The translations under genes were made by a program, and so were the position numbers. From positions 1-9,084 of the forward strand of contig JAUHZM010000107.1 of assembly GCA_030426005.1 (NCBI GenBank): DNA of 9,084 nt, in the 5' to 3' direction. The notes below the pieces were generated by a model. It saw only the letters and a list, made by a program, of their open reading frames with translations. It ran no database searches and was not told the DNA's origin. This stretch comes from Gammaproteobacteria bacterium. Lineage in GTDB: Bacteria > Pseudomonadota > Gammaproteobacteria > Arenicellales > Arenicellaceae. Shown here in pieces: positions 1-7,791 of the stretch (positions are counted from its first letter, which is position 1; each line of letters begins with the position of its first letter).

Positions 1-2982
1 CACCTTATTCACTACTTTGGTCTCAATGCCCGCATCGCGGAACGCTTGTGCCGTTCCTCGAGTAGCAACAATATCAAACCCAGCGCCCGAGAGATAGCTT
101 GCTAACTCAGTTGCAATCTTTTTGTCTGTGTCGCGCACACTAAATAATACGGTGCCTGTTTGCGGGATGTTCGCACCCGTACCCTGCTGCGCCTTGTCGT
201 AGGCTTCGCCAAAACTGCGACCAACGCCCATCACTTCACCGGTAGATTTCATCTCCGGCCCTAACAAGGTGTCCACGCCAGGGAACTTAACAAATGGGAA
301 CACCGCTTCTTTCACAGAATAGTATTCCGGAATGATTTCGCCTTGAATACCCTGCTCAGCCAACGTTTTTCCGGCCATGCATAATGCAGCCACCTTCGCC
401 AACGGACGCGAGGTTGCTTTAGAAACAAACGGCACGGTACGAGACGCACGAGGATTGACTTCCAGCACAAAGATGTCGTCGCCTTTGATCGCAAATTGCA
501 CATTCATCAAACCGACCACATTCAACGCAAGCGCCATTTGGGCAGTCTGTTCACGAAGATCAGCTTTTGTCTCCTCAGACAAACTAAACGGTGGCAAAGA
601 ACACGCAGAGTCCCCTGAGTGCACACCAGCTTGCTCAATGTGCTCCATAATGCCGCCAATCACCACTTGCTCGCCATCGCAAATAGCATCCACGTCGACT
701 TCAATCGCATCATTCAAGAATCGATCCAGCAGTACCGGTGACTCATTAGACACCTGAATTGCCGAAGCCATATAATTTTTCAATGCCGCGGTGTCATGGA
801 CGATTTCCATCGCACGGCCACCCAACACGTAGGATGGGCGCACCACCAATGGGTAACCCACTTCTTCCGCCATTTCCAGCGCATCTTCTTCGCTTGAAGC
901 AATCCTATTCGGCGGCTGCTTCAGATTTAAGCGATTGAGCAGCGCCTGGAATTGTTCACGGTCTTCTGCATCGTGAATCGCTTTCGGTGACGTACCAATG
1001 ATTGGTGTGCCTTGCGCTTCCAAGGGGCGCGCCAGTTTAAGCGGAGTCTGTCCACCGTATTGTACGATGACACCAGTCGGATTTTCTTTATGCACGATTT
1101 CGAGCACGTCTTCCAAAGTCAGCGGCTCAAAATACAAGCGATCCGAGGTATCGTAGTCAGTTGATACCGTCTCAGGATTACAGTTCACCATAATGGTTTG
1201 ATAGCCATTGTCGCGCAAAGCCATAGCGGCATGCACACAACAATAATCAAACTCGATACCCTGCCCGATGCGGTTTGGACCACCGCCCAACACCATAATT
1301 TTGTCGGTGGCGACTGGCTCTGCTTCACACTCTTGCTCATAGCTCGAGTACATATAAGCGGTCGCCGTGGCGAATTCTGCCGCACAGGAGTCGACACGCT
1401 TATAAACTGGACGCACAGACAAAGCATGTCGCTGAGCCCGGAACGCATCTTCACTGCAAGCAAGCAGCTGACTCAGGTGCACGTCGGAGAAACCTTTGCG
1501 TTTCCAAGCAAACACCTGCTCTTTGGTGAGATCGGCCAACGAAGCGGCAGCAACCTCGGCCTCGGTTTGCATCAAATCTGCAATTTCAGCGAGGAACCAA
1601 GGCTCGATACCAGTAGCTTCATGCACCGCTTGCACACTCATACCTTCGCGGAACGCATCGCCGATATACCACAAACGCTCGGCCTTCGGCACGCGTAGAG
1701 CTTGGCTCAGGCGTGTTTCACGCATTGCGCCCTCGAGCTCGCCAAGTTGCGGCTCAAAACCATGACTGCCGATTTCCAGACTGCGCATGGCTTTTTGCAA
1801 GGACTCCTGAAAGGTTCGGCCAATCGCCATCGCTTCGCCAACAGACTTCATCTGAGTGGTCAGCGTATCGTCTGCTTGCGGAAACTTCACAAAGTCAAAA
1901 CGTGGAATCTTGGTGACCACGTAATCGATACTTGGCTCAAACGAGGCTGGCGTCAGACCGCCTGTGATCTCGTTCCGCAATTCATCCAGCGTATAACCAA
2001 CGGCCAACTTGGCAGCCACTTTGGCAATCGGAAAGCCCGTTGCTTTGGAGGCAAGTGCCGACGAGCGTGAAACGCGTGGATTCATTTCAATAATGATCAT
2101 CCGACCGGTTTTCGGGTCGACCGCGAATTGCACGTTTGAACCGCCGGTATCAACACCGATCTCACGCAAGACCGCCAAACTGGCGTCGCGCATAATCTGA
2201 TACTCTTTATCCGTCAGCGTTTGCGCTGGCGCGACTGTGATGGAGTCGCCGGTGTGTACGCCCATGGCGTCAAAATTTTCAATCGAACAGATGATGATGC
2301 AGTTGTCCTCGCGATCACGCACCACTTCCATCTCGTATTCTTTCCAGCCAAAGATACATTCTTCGATCAGAAGCTCATTGGTTGGCGAGGCATCCAAACC
2401 GCGCTGACAAATCTCTACGAATTCGGCCTTATTGTATGCGATACCACCGCCAGTGCCGCCCATCGTGAAAGAAGGCCGAATAATGACTGGCAGACCGAGA
2501 TCTTCAAGGATTTCAAACGCCTGATCCATGCTGTGCGCAATGTCGCCACGCACGGTCTCAAGGCCGATCTTGGTCATCGCCGCTTTAAACTTCTCACGGT
2601 CTTCGGCTTTATCGATGGCTTCTTTGGTCGCCCCGATCATCTCGACGCCGTGCTTGGCGAGAACACCTTCGCGCTCCAAATCCAATGCACAGTTCAACGC
2701 GGTTTGACCACCCATGGTCGGCAATAGTACATCTGGCTTTTCTGCCTCGATGATCTTCTCCACCGCTTGCCAGCTAATCGGTTCGATGTAGGTTGCATCG
2801 GCAAAACCGGGGTCAGTCATAATGGTGGCTGGGTTCGAGTTCACCAAGACCACACGAAACCCTTCTTCTTTAAGCGCTTTACAAGCCTGCACACCGGAGT
2901 AGTCGAACTCACAGGCCTGACCGATAATGATCGGGCCGGCACCAATAATCAGTACGGTTTGAATATCACTGCGTTTTGGCAT
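1..2982 (-). CDS. carB: carbamoyl phosphate synthetase large subunit (C-terminus cut by window edge)
   Basis: CarB makes carbamoyl phosphate from bicarbonate, two ATP and ammonia channelled from CarA, feeding arginine and pyrimidine synthesis in the cytoplasm. The 994 codons present read in frame to the window edge; about 80 residues of the usual ~1073 are missing, i.e. most of the C-terminal allosteric domain. The two homologous ATP-grasp halves are both visible: the first opens with VLIIGAGPIIIGQACEFDYS near residues 10-30, the second with IMVLGGGPNRIGQGIEFDY near residues 558-576. Metal- and nucleotide-site motifs IIEMNPRVSRSSALASKATG and FVLEVNPRASRTVPFVSKAT appear in the respective halves. 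The start is an ATG 2 nt after the carA stop, with GAGGAG 8 nt upstream inside the carA 3' end, so translation is probably coupled to carA. No gene lies between carA and carB. The visible part shows no frameshift or lost motif. Confidence 0.98.
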   Translation of the reverse strand, partial: MPKRSDIQTVLIIGAGPIIIGQACEFDYSGVQACKALKEEGFRVVLVNSNPATIMTDPGFADATYIEPISWQAVEKIIEAEKPDVLLPTMGGQTALNCALDLEREGVLAKHGVEMIGATKEAIDKAEDREKFKAAMTKIGLETVRGDIAHSMDQAFEILEDLGLPVIIRPSFTMGGTGGGIAYNKAEFVEICQRGLDASPTNELLIEECIFGWKEYEMEVVRDREDNCIIICSIENFDAMGVHTGDSITVAPAQTLTDKEYQIMRDASLAVLREIGVDTGGSNVQFAVDPKTGRMIIIEMNPRVSRSSALASKATGFPIAKVAAKLAVGYTLDELRNEITGGLTPASFEPSIDYVVTKIPRFDFVKFPQADDTLTTQMKSVGEAMAIGRTFQESLQKAMRSLEIGSHGFEPQLGELEGAMRETRLSQALRVPKAERLWYIGDAFREGMSVQAVHEATGIEPWFLAEIADLMQTEAEVAAASLADLTKEQVFAWKRKGFSDVHLSQLLACSEDAFRAQRHALSVRPVYKRVDSCAAEFATATAYMYSSYEQECEAEPVATDKIMVLGGGPNRIGQGIEFDYCCVHAAMALRDNGYQTIMVNCNPETVSTDYDTSDRLYFEPLTLEDVLEIVHKENPTGVIVQYGGQTPLKLARPLEAQGTPIIGTSPKAIHDAEDREQFQALLNRLNLKQPPNRIASSEEDALEMAEEVGYPLVVRPSYVLGGRAMEIVHDTAALKNYMASAIQVSNESPVLLDRFLNDAIEVDVDAICDGEQVVIGGIMEHIEQAGVHSGDSACSLPPFSLSEETKADLREQTAQMALALNVVGLMNVQFAIKGDDIFVLEVNPRASRTVPFVSKATSRPLAKVAALCMAGKTLAEQGIQGEIIPEYYSVKEAVFPFVKFPGVDTLLGPEMKSTGEVMGVGRSFGEAYDKAQQGTGANIPQTGTVLFSVRDTDKKIATELASYLSGAGFDIVATRGTAQAFRDAGIETKVVNKV

Positions 2983-2984
2983 GC

Positions 2985-4133
2985 TTAGTTCTCCTCGGCT
3001 GTGCTGGCCTTATGGGCCTGCATCATCTGGATAAATTGTTCAAACAAAGGGGCGACGTCGCGTGGGCCTGGGCTCGCTTCTGGGTGTCCTTGAAACGAAA
3101 ATGCTGGTACATCCGTACGACGAATACCCTGAATTGTGTTATCAAACAGGGATCGGTGTGTCACTGTGAGTGTGTCGGGAAGACTTGCTTCGGCCACCGC
3201 AAAGCCATGGTTTTGGCTGGTGATCATGACCTTTTTGCTGGCCAGATCTTGCACTGGATGGTTCGCGCCATGATGGCCAAATTTCATTTTCTCAGTCTGT
3301 GCACCCGACGCCAACGCTAGGATTTGATGCCCCAAACAAATGCCAAATATCGGTTTACCGGCATCGATGATGGTTTTAGTCGCCTCAATCGCGTAGTCAC
3401 AGGGCTCCGGGTCCCCCGGACCGTTAGATAAAAACACGCCATCTGGATTCATCGCCAAGACTTCCGACGCACTGGTCTGTGCTGGCACGACGGTGACGTC
3501 ACACCCCGAGTCGACCAGAATTCGAAGTATGTTGTGCTTAACCCCAAAATCGTAAGCCACCACCTTAAAATCCGACTTGGCCTGCTGCTGATACCCTTCC
3601 GTCAACGACCACACAGATTGCGACCATTCATAGGCTTCGTCTGTGGTCACTTCCTTAGCGAGGTCCATCCCCTTAAGGCCTGGAAACCCGTTTGCTGCAG
3701 CAACAGCTTGTTCAGGGTCGATATTGTCACCGGCGACAATACAGCCATTCTGTGCGCCTTTCTCACGCAACAGACGCGTTAATTGGCGCGTATCGATATC
3801 GGCGATAGCAACTAGGTTATTGTCTGCTAGGTATGCATCCAGGTTCTGCGAATTGCGCCAGTTATTGGCCATGCGAGGCAAGTCACGAATGATAAGCCCA
3901 GCCGCGCTGACTGAGTCAGACTCGATATCCTCGCCGTTTGTGCCGGTGTTGCCGATATGGGGATAGGTCAATGTGACCAATTGTTTGGAGTACGAAGGGT
4001 CAGTCAGAATTTCCTGGTAACCGGTCATTGCGGTATTGAAAACAACCTCACCGACAGTTTGCCCGGCGGCGCCAATCGACTGCCCCCAAAACAATGTTCC
4101 ATCTGCTAATGCCAATAATGCGCTATGTTTCAT
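2985..4133 (-). CDS. carA: carbamoyl phosphate synthetase small (glutaminase) subunit
   Basis: CarA hydrolyses glutamine and passes ammonia through a tunnel to CarB. The protein is complete at 382 residues, the normal family length. Its N-terminal CPSase domain (about 1-190) begins SALLALADGTLFWGQSIGA. The C-terminal class I glutamine amidotransferase domain (about 190-370) carries the nucleophile in PIFGICLGHQ (Cys266) and the rest of the triad in FQGHPEASPGP (His350, Glu352); LSNGPGDP (about 235-242) is the usual oxyanion-region motif. The start is ATG, with AGGG 6 nt upstream as Shine-Dalgarno. It is the first gene of a carAB operon that seems to have its own promoter in the dapB-carA gap. 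A strong terminator hairpin lies only about 50 nt before this start, so transcripts reaching carA must either read through it or begin after it. Confidence 0.98.
   Translation of the reverse strand: MKHSALLALADGTLFWGQSIGAAGQTVGEVVFNTAMTGYQEILTDPSYSKQLVTLTYPHIGNTGTNGEDIESDSVSAAGLIIRDLPRMANNWRNSQNLDAYLADNNLVAIADIDTRQLTRLLREKGAQNGCIVAGDNIDPEQAVAAANGFPGLKGMDLAKEVTTDEAYEWSQSVWSLTEGYQQQAKSDFKVVAYDFGVKHNILRILVDSGCDVTVVPAQTSASEVLAMNPDGVFLSNGPGDPEPCDYAIEATKTIIDAGKPIFGICLGHQILALASGAQTEKMKFGHHGANHPVQDLASKKVMITSQNHGFAVAEASLPDTLTVTHRSLFDNTIQGIRRTDVPAFSFQGHPEASPGPRDVAPLFEQFIQMMQAHKASTAEEN
2991..2996 (-). promoter_or_regulatory. carB ribosome binding site inside the end of carA
   Basis: GAGGAG on the minus strand encodes two Glu codons of the carA C-terminus and lies 8 nt before the carB ATG. 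It fixes the carB start and lets ribosomes finishing carA reinitiate on carB, suiting two subunits needed in equal amounts. Confidence 0.75.
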
Positions 4134-4150
4134 TGGGTGCCCTGGTCAAG

Positions 4151-4172
4151 TTGAATTACACATGTAACTCAA
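4151..4172. repeat. 22-bp imperfect palindrome before the carA ribosome binding site
   Basis: On the plus strand the arms TTGAATTACA (4151-4160) and TGTAACTCAA (4163-4172) flank CA and match at 9 of 10 positions; the one mismatch is a G-U pair in the carA transcript. It lies between the U-run of the terminator and the carA Shine-Dalgarno. It could be an operator for a dimeric repressor or an RNA stem in the 5' leader. It does not fit the ArgR box (TGAAT and ATTCA halves about 4 bp apart), because the half-sites here are too far apart. Function is unknown. Confidence 0.55.
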
Positions 4173-4181
4173 AATTTGCTT

Positions 4182-4216
4182 AAAAAAAGGGAGAAGCCCT
4201 GTTGGTGGCTTCTCCC
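4182..4216 (-). terminator. strong intrinsic terminator / candidate attenuator before carA
   Basis: In the direction of transcription a perfect 10-bp stem (GGGAGAAGCC with GGCTTCTCCC) closes an 8-nt loop and is followed by seven T. It is preceded by five A, so it could also work on the other strand. It lies about 130 nt after the dapB stop and about 50 nt before the carA ATG. It may simply end dapB transcription. Because a promoter-like pair and a short ORF lie just upstream, it may instead be a regulated attenuator for carAB, or do both. Confidence 0.85.
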
Positions 4217-4224
4217 TTTTTGGG

Positions 4225-4257
4225 TTACTTTTTCGGCTTTTGTGGTGGCCTTTTCAT
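4225..4257 (-). CDS. possible 10-residue carA leader peptide (MKRPPQKPKK)
   Basis: An ATG begins 8 nt after a TAAAAT -10 box, so a transcript from that promoter would start almost at the ATG and the ORF would be read as a leaderless message; no Shine-Dalgarno is visible. The ten codons include one Arg (AGG), three Pro and four Lys. Its TAA lies 8 nt before the terminator stem, so a ribosome on the last codons would cover the 5' arm and hinder hairpin formation, as in the known pyrBI attenuator of E. coli. The RNA here is A-rich rather than U-rich, so the UTP-pausing part of the pyrBI model is not obvious. This could be a chance ORF. Confidence 0.3.
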   Translation of the reverse strand: MKRPPQKPKK

Positions 4258-4265
4258 CGCGCGGT

Positions 4266-4295
4266 ATTTTAGCCGAAGCAATGAGCGGCTTGCAA
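4266..4295 (-). promoter_or_regulatory. candidate sigma70 promoter for carAB
   Basis: On the minus strand TTGCAA (4290-4295) and TAAAAT (4266-4271) are separated by 18 bp, matching the -35 and -10 consensus at 4 of 6 and 5 of 6 positions. Transcription would start near 4258-4260, immediately before the small leader ORF and upstream of the terminator. No ArgR or PurR site was recognised around it. Placement is by consensus only. Confidence 0.5.
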
Positions 4296-4347
4296 TGTGA
4301 TTAAGCTCTAAAAGTGCAATTAGTTTCTTACTTGCACACGAAGTCGC

Positions 4348-5154
4348 TCAGACTCGTAATCCAAGCACGTCGTGCATGTCGTACAAACCAACTTCTTGAC
4401 TGGCTAACCAGGATGCAGCACGCACCGCGCCCTTGGCGAAGGTCATCCTCGAAGACGCTTTGTGTGTTAACTCGATCCGCTCGCCTTCGCTGGCGAATAA
4501 AACCGTGTGATCCCCAACTACATCACCGGCACGTACAGTCGCGAACCCGATAGTCTCTCGGTCACGGGGCTCAGAAATACCCTGACGACCATAGACCGCG
4601 CAATCGTCGAGGTCTCGCCCGAGTGACTGAGCAATCAACTCGCCAAGCCGCATGGCAGTTCCCGACGGTGAATCCACTTTATGGCGGTGATGGGTTTCAA
4701 TTATCTCAATATCCGAGTCGGCGGCCAAAATCGGCGCCATTTGCTGGACAAGATGGAAGCATAGGGTCATACCCACACTCATATTGGCGGCGAATACCAG
4801 CGGAATCTTGTTACCAGCAGCATGAATCTCGGCCTCTTGTGTACGCTCAAATCCCGTGGTGCCAATGACCACTGACTTATTGTTCGCCACACAGTAGCGT
4901 AAATTATGCAAGCATGGCTCAATAGGACTGAAATCAATCAATACATCGAACTCGGCCTCTTCGATACCTGACACAATCGGTACGCCCAGCTTTCCAATAC
5001 CGGCGACCTCGCCAACATCAGCACCTAGCAAACTACTGTCTGAACGATGAATGGCTGCCGCCAAAACCAATGTATCATCCTTTGACGCTTGCAAGGCCTG
5101 CACAATGGCACGCCCCATCCGACCAGTGGCGCCGGTTACCGCAACTCTTAACAA
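4348..5154 (-). CDS. dapB: 4-hydroxy-tetrahydrodipicolinate reductase
   Basis: DapB reduces 4-hydroxy-tetrahydrodipicolinate with NAD(P)H in the cytoplasmic pathway to meso-diaminopimelate and lysine. The 268-residue length is normal. The N-terminal Rossmann domain begins RVAVTGATGRMGRAIVQAL (dinucleotide loop at about 8-13), with VVIGTTGF near 95-102. The substrate domain has EIIETHHRHKVDSPSGTA, giving catalytic His155 and Lys159 and substrate-binding Gly165-Thr166, and ends with the typical HKASSRMTFAKGAVRAA. The start codon is TTG: no in-frame ATG exists between the upstream in-frame stop and the glycine-rich loop, and GAGG lies 5 nt before this TTG. It begins 37 nt after the preceding 448-residue gene and is probably transcribed with it. 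dnaJ, a common dapB neighbour, is absent here. Confidence 0.97.
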   Translation of the reverse strand: MLRVAVTGATGRMGRAIVQALQASKDDTLVLAAAIHRSDSSLLGADVGEVAGIGKLGVPIVSGIEEAEFDVLIDFSPIEPCLHNLRYCVANNKSVVIGTTGFERTQEAEIHAAGNKIPLVFAANMSVGMTLCFHLVQQMAPILAADSDIEIIETHHRHKVDSPSGTAMRLGELIAQSLGRDLDDCAVYGRQGISEPRDRETIGFATVRAGDVVGDHTVLFASEGERIELTHKASSRMTFAKGAVRAASWLASQEVGLYDMHDVLGLRV

Positions 5155-5191
5155 ACCAACCTCGTGTGCGTAGCTAATAAATTATGAATAA

Positions 5192-6538
5192 TTAACGGAA
5201 TACGTCCTTAATTTTTCCAAACATACCGTCTTCGTTGCTGGCCTCTGAGAACTCCTCGATTTTGACATCCTCAGGGCGACGCAAAATACCGAGCTTGTGG
5301 CAAGCATTCATCAAGCCGAATACCACATGGCGACTGTAACCTGATTTTTGCATCAGACTGTAGGCGCTTTCTGGATTGACGAACAGCAAGGTACATAGTT
5401 TGAGTAGCACGTTGTCCAGTTCGAGCAAATCAAAATGCGGCCAACGTTCAAGAATATACTCACTGGTTTCATCCAGGCCGCGCGCTAAGGACTTGGTGTG
5501 CGTTGCCAGAGTGTGCGCAAAAATAAGTCGATTCGTAGGATACGCTTTTAGTCCTTCAGTCGGATGCCAATCGGCGCCGATCGGAATCTTCGTTATCTGT
5601 TCAGCACTTAAGGCCTTGGCCCACTTGGCTGGCTCCTTATGCGAGTAAACCATATCCCGGCCAGGCTTAATAAACAGTAAACTCTCGCGGTCTGAATAAA
5701 TTTCTAAATCATATTCCCAAAAATCGTCTCCAGGGTTGACCGGCGTACCTGTCAATAAACGCTCAGTTAGTGCCTGCTCGGCCTGCTTATCGGGCGCCTC
5801 TTCAACCTCATCTTCTTCATCGGTCAAAATGAGGTTGGTCACAGTGTGATCTTCATCCAGCTCGGATTCAGACATCTCCCAAGCGTCGAGCGTATTGGTC
5901 TCGATCACCAACACGCTGCTGGCCGAACCGCTCTCTTCGTCGGTGGTCAACACCACGCTCTTGGCGGTCTCCACCTCTGGCGCTGCTTCGTCACCATCGG
6001 CAAAGCCTCGCACATCGTCGACCACTTTCATGTATTCACTATTCGTAAAACTGTGGTAATCGACGCTCATATTATCGAGCTCGTAGTCGTACTCAGCCGC
6101 ATCAGAGAAAGTCGCCTCTTCCGATGCGGGCACATCGGACTCGCTCTTCTCATCCATTTCAGCGATAACGAACTGCATTTCGTCTGGTAGCACACGCTCA
6201 ACATCCGGTTGAGCTTCGCCAGAGCCGTCAAACTCCAGCCGAACTAACTCAGTCTTGAAATCACTCCATTGAACAGGTCTTGAAAGGTATCCGGCACCAC
6301 TCTCTTCGACATTGTTGCCAACCTTAATCGACGGCAAGGCCGCAATATCGTCTTCGGCATCACCATACTGGTAGCTGGCATCCACGATGGCAATATCCGG
6401 TTCGCTATCGTCGCCGTCTTTCAGTATGACAACTTGATAGGTGAGCTCGTTCTTCGCCAGATTCAGGAACGATTTAAAAAGAATCTGTTCTTTTTTCTCA
6501 ATTCCTTTGAATACAAGGTGTTTAATCTCGGTGGTCAC
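5192..6538 (-). CDS. unrecognised acidic protein with receiver-like N-terminus
   Basis: I do not recognise this 448-residue protein. Residues 1-102 look like a degenerate response-regulator receiver fold: PDIAIVDAS (47-55) resembles the phospho-Asp strand, with Asp53 at the expected place, and GYLSRPVQWSDFKTELVRL (83-101) resembles the Lys-Pro strand and last helix, with Arg instead of Lys. Residues about 103-260 are a low-complexity linker rich in Asp, Glu and Ser. Residues about 270-425 look folded: FWEYDLEIYSDRESLLFIKPG (strands), then a helical part with LERWPHFDLLELDN, NPESAYSLMQKSGYSRHVVF and NACHKLGILRR, which could be a winged-helix-like unit. There is no signal peptide or membrane segment, so it is probably cytoplasmic. 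It starts with GTG after an in-frame stop, with no good Shine-Dalgarno. A signalling or c-di-GMP-linked role is possible but unsupported. Confidence 0.9.
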   Translation of the reverse strand: MTTEIKHLVFKGIEKKEQILFKSFLNLAKNELTYQVVILKDGDDSEPDIAIVDASYQYGDAEDDIAALPSIKVGNNVEESGAGYLSRPVQWSDFKTELVRLEFDGSGEAQPDVERVLPDEMQFVIAEMDEKSESDVPASEEATFSDAAEYDYELDNMSVDYHSFTNSEYMKVVDDVRGFADGDEAAPEVETAKSVVLTTDEESGSASSVLVIETNTLDAWEMSESELDEDHTVTNLILTDEEDEVEEAPDKQAEQALTERLLTGTPVNPGDDFWEYDLEIYSDRESLLFIKPGRDMVYSHKEPAKWAKALSAEQITKIPIGADWHPTEGLKAYPTNRLIFAHTLATHTKSLARGLDETSEYILERWPHFDLLELDNVLLKLCTLLFVNPESAYSLMQKSGYSRHVVFGLMNACHKLGILRRPEDVKIEEFSEASNEDGMFGKIKDVFR

Positions 6539-6550
6539 TGACTGTGTCTC

Positions 6551-6575
6551 ATTATAATTACAGGTTATTGGTCAA
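6551..6575 (-). promoter_or_regulatory. weak candidate promoter upstream of the 448-residue gene
   Basis: A perfect TATAAT (6551-6556) lies 12 nt before the GTG start. TTGACC (6570-6575) lies upstream, but the 13-bp spacer is too short for a normal sigma70 pair, and the hexamer at the usual distance is poor. If TATAAT is used, the message would start a few nucleotides before the GTG and be nearly leaderless, which would fit the absence of a ribosome binding site. Confidence 0.25.
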
Positions 6576-6612
6576 GCGTTTACACGGCACACACTGCGCC
6601 TAAGCACCTGAC

Positions 6613-7758
6613 CTAATGAAAGCTTTCCCACTGCCCGCAGTTAGGACAATGCCAATACATGGCTTTAGTGTCGAAACCGCACCCGATACAAGTATACTCA
6701 ATCTGACGGTTTTTTTCTCTATTCAACATACTGGTGAGCAAACTATCTTCATGTATTGAGGAAAGGCCTTTTTGATTCAGCATTTGCAATAAGTAAGCGC
6801 TGACTGGCGCGCTAAATCCGGTCTCGATCACGCGATCACACACCATGGCCGTCGCGGTGGACTCGCCGAATACATCTTTTAGTGCTGATGACCAAAGTAC
6901 AAAAGCCAACTTCTCACGTGGCACACTGCGCTCCTCTTGAAGAAACTGTGCCAACGCCTTGTCATCCCCCAGCGACTGATAAGTTTCAACCAAATTGCCA
7001 ATTACTCGGTGCGCTAACGAAGGGTGCGTTTTACGCACTCGATGCCAACAGCGTAAAGCAGCGTGAAAATCACCTTGCGCAAAATAAAGTGTCCCAAACA
7101 AATAGTCCACACGACCTATTCCGTTGGCGTATTGCTGAGCCGATTTTAGCGCAACCCCAGCCGACGTGAATTTCTGATCCTCCAGTAATTGCTCGGCGAG
7201 CTCACAGTACAAATTAGCTAGCACCGTACGTCGTGTTTGACGCTCGCTGTGTGGCAATTGCAGCATCGCGTCTATGGCCTGCTGCCATTCGCTTTCCTGC
7301 TGATATATCGCCACCAGTCCATCTATGGCCGAAACTCGGTAATTCGGCGTGTCGCACAACTCCCTGTACAAATTTTCAGTGCGATCGAGCCAGCCTACTT
7401 TTTGGTAATCCTGCGCTAATTCATACACCGCATTGGCGCGCTGCGCGTCAGTCAGATTGGGGCGCGCGATCAAATTCTGATGAATACGCGTTGCGCGATC
7501 AAACTGACCTGATTTTCGAAATAGGCCACCGAGCGCTAAATGTAACTCGACTGTGTCTTTATCGACCTCAATAGCTTTTAAAAACAGATCGATAGCTTTA
7601 TCGGTTTCTTCATTAAGGACAAAGTTGACGCCTTTTAGATAATCCAACGGTGGCGGTGATTTTCGGTAACGTCGAAACCCGAGCCAAAGGTTGGCGAGCA
7701 ATGCCAGTAATAATACTGCTAGTAACGCAGGCCAAATCCATTCCATGGACATAGTCAA
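6613..7758 (-). CDS. lapB: lipopolysaccharide assembly protein B
   Basis: LapB (YciM) is an inner-membrane-anchored TPR protein that in E. coli couples lipopolysaccharide synthesis to transport and controls FtsH-dependent turnover of LpxC. At 381 residues it matches the family. One transmembrane helix (about 9-27) is followed by the family-typical YLKGVNFVLNEETDKAIDLF (from about 40) and a series of TPR units to about 330. A rubredoxin-like metal knuckle closes the protein: CIGC and CPNC, with cysteines at 357, 360, 371 and 374. The start is uncertain. TTG at 7758 lies 5 nt after GAGGAG and is used here; ATG codons at 7752 and 7746 lie 11 and 17 nt after it and would shorten the protein by 2 or 4 residues. 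It follows lapA by 33 nt (39 nt if the 7752 ATG is used). Confidence 0.96.
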   Translation of the reverse strand: MTMSMEWIWPALLAVLLLALLANLWLGFRRYRKSPPPLDYLKGVNFVLNEETDKAIDLFLKAIEVDKDTVELHLALGGLFRKSGQFDRATRIHQNLIARPNLTDAQRANAVYELAQDYQKVGWLDRTENLYRELCDTPNYRVSAIDGLVAIYQQESEWQQAIDAMLQLPHSERQTRRTVLANLYCELAEQLLEDQKFTSAGVALKSAQQYANGIGRVDYLFGTLYFAQGDFHAALRCWHRVRKTHPSLAHRVIGNLVETYQSLGDDKALAQFLQEERSVPREKLAFVLWSSALKDVFGESTATAMVCDRVIETGFSAPVSAYLLQMLNQKGLSSIHEDSLLTSMLNREKNRQIEYTCIGCGFDTKAMYWHCPNCGQWESFH

Positions 7759-7791
7759 GACTGCTCCTCGAGGCTACGAGGCCAGATCAAA

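Noticed and set aside
2221..2727. A 168-codon plus-strand open frame, and several others opposite carB, carA and lapB
   Set aside because: They lie antisense to strongly conserved coding sequence, show no recognisable domains and no ribosome binding sites, and are explained by codon bias of the real genes.
4151..4172. ArgR box upstream of carA
   Set aside because: The palindrome has TTGAAT/ATTCAA-like ends, but the half-sites are separated by about 10 bp instead of about 4 bp, so it does not match the ArgR operator.
5192..6538. Calling the 448-residue protein a response regulator or PilZ protein
   Set aside because: The receiver resemblance is partial, the conserved Lys is replaced by Arg, and no PilZ RxxxR or (D/N)xSxxG motif was found.
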